The notes below the pieces were generated by a model. It did not search any database, was not told the origin of the DNA, and saw only the letters and a list, made by a program, of their open reading frames with translations. Made by a program: the position numbers and the translations under genes. A DNA stretch of 64,000 nt from UBA1366 sp047602575 (GTDB lineage Bacteria > Bacillota > Clostridia > Oscillospirales > Ruminococcaceae): positions 186,001-250,000 of the forward strand of contig JASGGY010000003.1 of the NCBI GenBank assembly GCA_047602575.1, in the 5' to 3' direction. This document shows, in pieces, positions 61,119 through 64,000 of this stretch (position 1 is its first letter; each line of letters opens with the position of its first letter).

Positions 61119-61140
61119 GGTCGGGGCGAAAACCCCGACC
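61119..61140 (-). terminator. Terminator after the deacetylase gene
   Basis: An 8-bp GC stem (GGTCGGGG/CCCCGACC) with a CGAAAA loop and a TTTTTC tail on the minus strand. The DNA from here to the deacetylase stop (about 150 bp) shows no gene. Confidence 0.75.
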
Positions 61141-61294
61141 GTTCTATTTTGCAGCGGACAACCCGCAAACGCAGAAAGCTCCCCTGCGGACAAAGAGTTT
61201 TCACCCTTTGCCACTTCCCGCGCCCGACTGCTTTTCGTCCGCTGTTAGTATCATGATATGCGCGAACGGGAATTCTGCGACAACCGCCGCGCAC

Positions 61295-62176
61295 TTACTC
61301 GGTTGTGAAGGTATAGCCCTGCGCGAGCATCTGGTCGATGAACGCCGGCAGAATTGCCGTGTTCGTTTTCGATACGCTGTGCAGGAGCAGGATTTCGCCG
61401 TTGTGGGCGAATTTAACAAGGTTCTTGAGTGCCGTGTCCGGATCGGGCTGCTTGTTCACATCCCAGTCGGCATAGGCATAGCTCCACATCATCGTCTTGT
61501 AACCGCAGTCCTTTGTCACCGCAAGAGAACGCTCGGAGAATTCGCCCATCGGCGGGCGGAACAGGTGCATTTCGTAGTTGAAATTCTCCAGCATATAGGT
61601 ATGCAGGTTCATGACCTCGGAAATGCAGTTCTGCACGGAAAGACCGGGCATGGAACGGTGCGTGACGGAGTGGTTGCCCACGATATGCCCCTCGGCAATC
61701 ATGCGCGACACTAGCTCCGGATTTTTCTCCGCGTAGTCCTGAAGAACAAAGAAAATCGCATGGACGTTTTTTTCCTTGAGCGTGTCGAGGATTTTCGTGG
61801 TATAGCCGTTTTCATAGCCTTGGTCAAAGGTCAGCGTGATGGTTTTCTGCTCGGCGGGGTGGATCGCAAGTGCGTCGTATTTGCCGAAGCACTGGTTAAA
61901 ATCAATCGCGCCGGCGGGGCGGTTTTCCTTGTCGAGCTGTCTGCCTTGCCCGAAGCCGCGCTTGGTGTTGTCAATCTGCGCGTAGCTGTTTACGTCGGCA
62001 AGCGCCGCATCGTTGTGAACAAGATTGGCGACCGGCCGCACCGCGGCGGTGGTAACGCTGTGATTAGCTGAATTGTCGTCCGATGTGTTTGGTTCTTTCG
62101 CGGAACAGGAAGCCGCAACCGCGGCGGTCAGCGCACAGAGCGCGGCACAGGTCGTTTTTTGCAGGAATTGTTTCAA
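61295..62176 (-). CDS. PdaA-like polysaccharide deacetylase lipoprotein
   Basis: The likely start is TTG 62176 (293 aa, AAAGG site 9 nt before; in-frame starts at 62185 and 62200 exist). The N-terminus is a lipoprotein signal with lipobox AASC (Cys24). The NodB domain has TFDQGYENGYT (Gln instead of the second Asp, as often in delta-lactam deacetylases), the zinc pair GNHSVTH, the RPPMGEFS loop and a final LLLHSVSKT. This matches PdaA-type enzymes that remove acetyl groups from peptidoglycan muramic acid and are tied to spore cortex formation. Confidence 0.85.
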   Translation of the reverse strand: MKQFLQKTTCAALCALTAAVAASCSAKEPNTSDDNSANHSVTTAAVRPVANLVHNDAALADVNSYAQIDNTKRGFGQGRQLDKENRPAGAIDFNQCFGKYDALAIHPAEQKTITLTFDQGYENGYTTKILDTLKEKNVHAIFFVLQDYAEKNPELVSRMIAEGHIVGNHSVTHRSMPGLSVQNCISEVMNLHTYMLENFNYEMHLFRPPMGEFSERSLAVTKDCGYKTMMWSYAYADWDVNKQPDPDTALKNLVKFAHNGEILLLHSVSKTNTAILPAFIDQMLAQGYTFTTE

Positions 62177-62297
62177 AACGCTCATCCTTTCAATCGGCAA
62201 AATGCTTGTGTTTTCAGCATTATTGTAACCGACAGGATGCAGTTATGCGAAAAAACGCGGCGAAAATTAACGGAAAAAATTTTGACTGTTTTTCAAT

Positions 62298-64000
<1,703 letters not shown>

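Overview
The window looks like a chromosomal piece of an anaerobic gut-type Clostridia, most likely of the Ruminococcaceae/Oscillospiraceae grade. The evidence is a 16S 3' end carrying the AAGGAGG-type anti-Shine-Dalgarno, strong GGAGG ribosome sites, consensus TTGACA/TATAAT promoters, BspA-type leucine-rich surface proteins, and Firmicutes-type ECF, Clp, CvpA and DegV genes. Taxonomy is an inference from gene content. No similarity search was run.

Left part (1-12.5 kb) is accessory DNA. It is a decayed conjugative element of the Firmicutes Tn1549-like type: a TrbL/VirB6-like membrane protein, a small HTH protein, a VirD4 coupling ATPase with its middle deleted, and a broken DUF3991/Toprim gene. 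Single cargo genes sit between the pieces: an isoprenylcysteine methyltransferase-like enzyme, yaaA between two 45-bp direct repeats, a marR plus flavin-oxidase pair with its own promoter and terminator, and nfo. A dtxR/feoAB iron cluster and a LacI-like/GGDEF fusion follow.

The 12.5-24.4 kb part holds a divergent AraC / epimerase-SDR pair. It also holds a same-strand array of unusual one-component proteins. Two very long MerR regulators (519 and 887 aa) carry GyrI-like and further C-terminal domains, and both have 19-bp-spacer MerR-type promoters. A truncated copy and a 514-aa protein share the non-DNA-binding parts. This array is the best candidate for an undescribed system. An IS3-type remnant with a passenger DUF4932 metallopeptidase-like gene follows. 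The 24.5-31.9 kb part holds a secreted LRR/Ig-like/FnIII protein, a frameshifted lipoprotein, a MalT-type LuxR regulator and an IS3 remnant sitting on a MerR-type gene fragment.

A complete rRNA operon lies on the minus strand at 32.0-38.7 kb, in the order 16S, tRNA-Ala, tRNA-Ile, 23S, 5S, tRNA-Asn. The 23S gene is interrupted at the helix-45 position by an intervening sequence that encodes a four-helix-bundle protein. Two truncated tRNA-Asn copies lie between 5S and the intact tRNA-Asn.

The right part (38.9-64 kb) is mostly housekeeping. It starts with broken LiaF-like and pilin genes, then a lipid kinase, DegV, a tiny Cys/Asn-rich membrane peptide and two Clp ATPases. After these come cvpA, a DUF5711-type protein, truA, a ydcF-like gene, ecfT-ecfA2-ecfA1, an RlmI-like methyltransferase, glmM, ruvB-ruvA-ruvC with a GNAT gene inserted, DUF2461 and HD proteins, a PdaA-like deacetylase, and an ABC exporter cut by the right edge.
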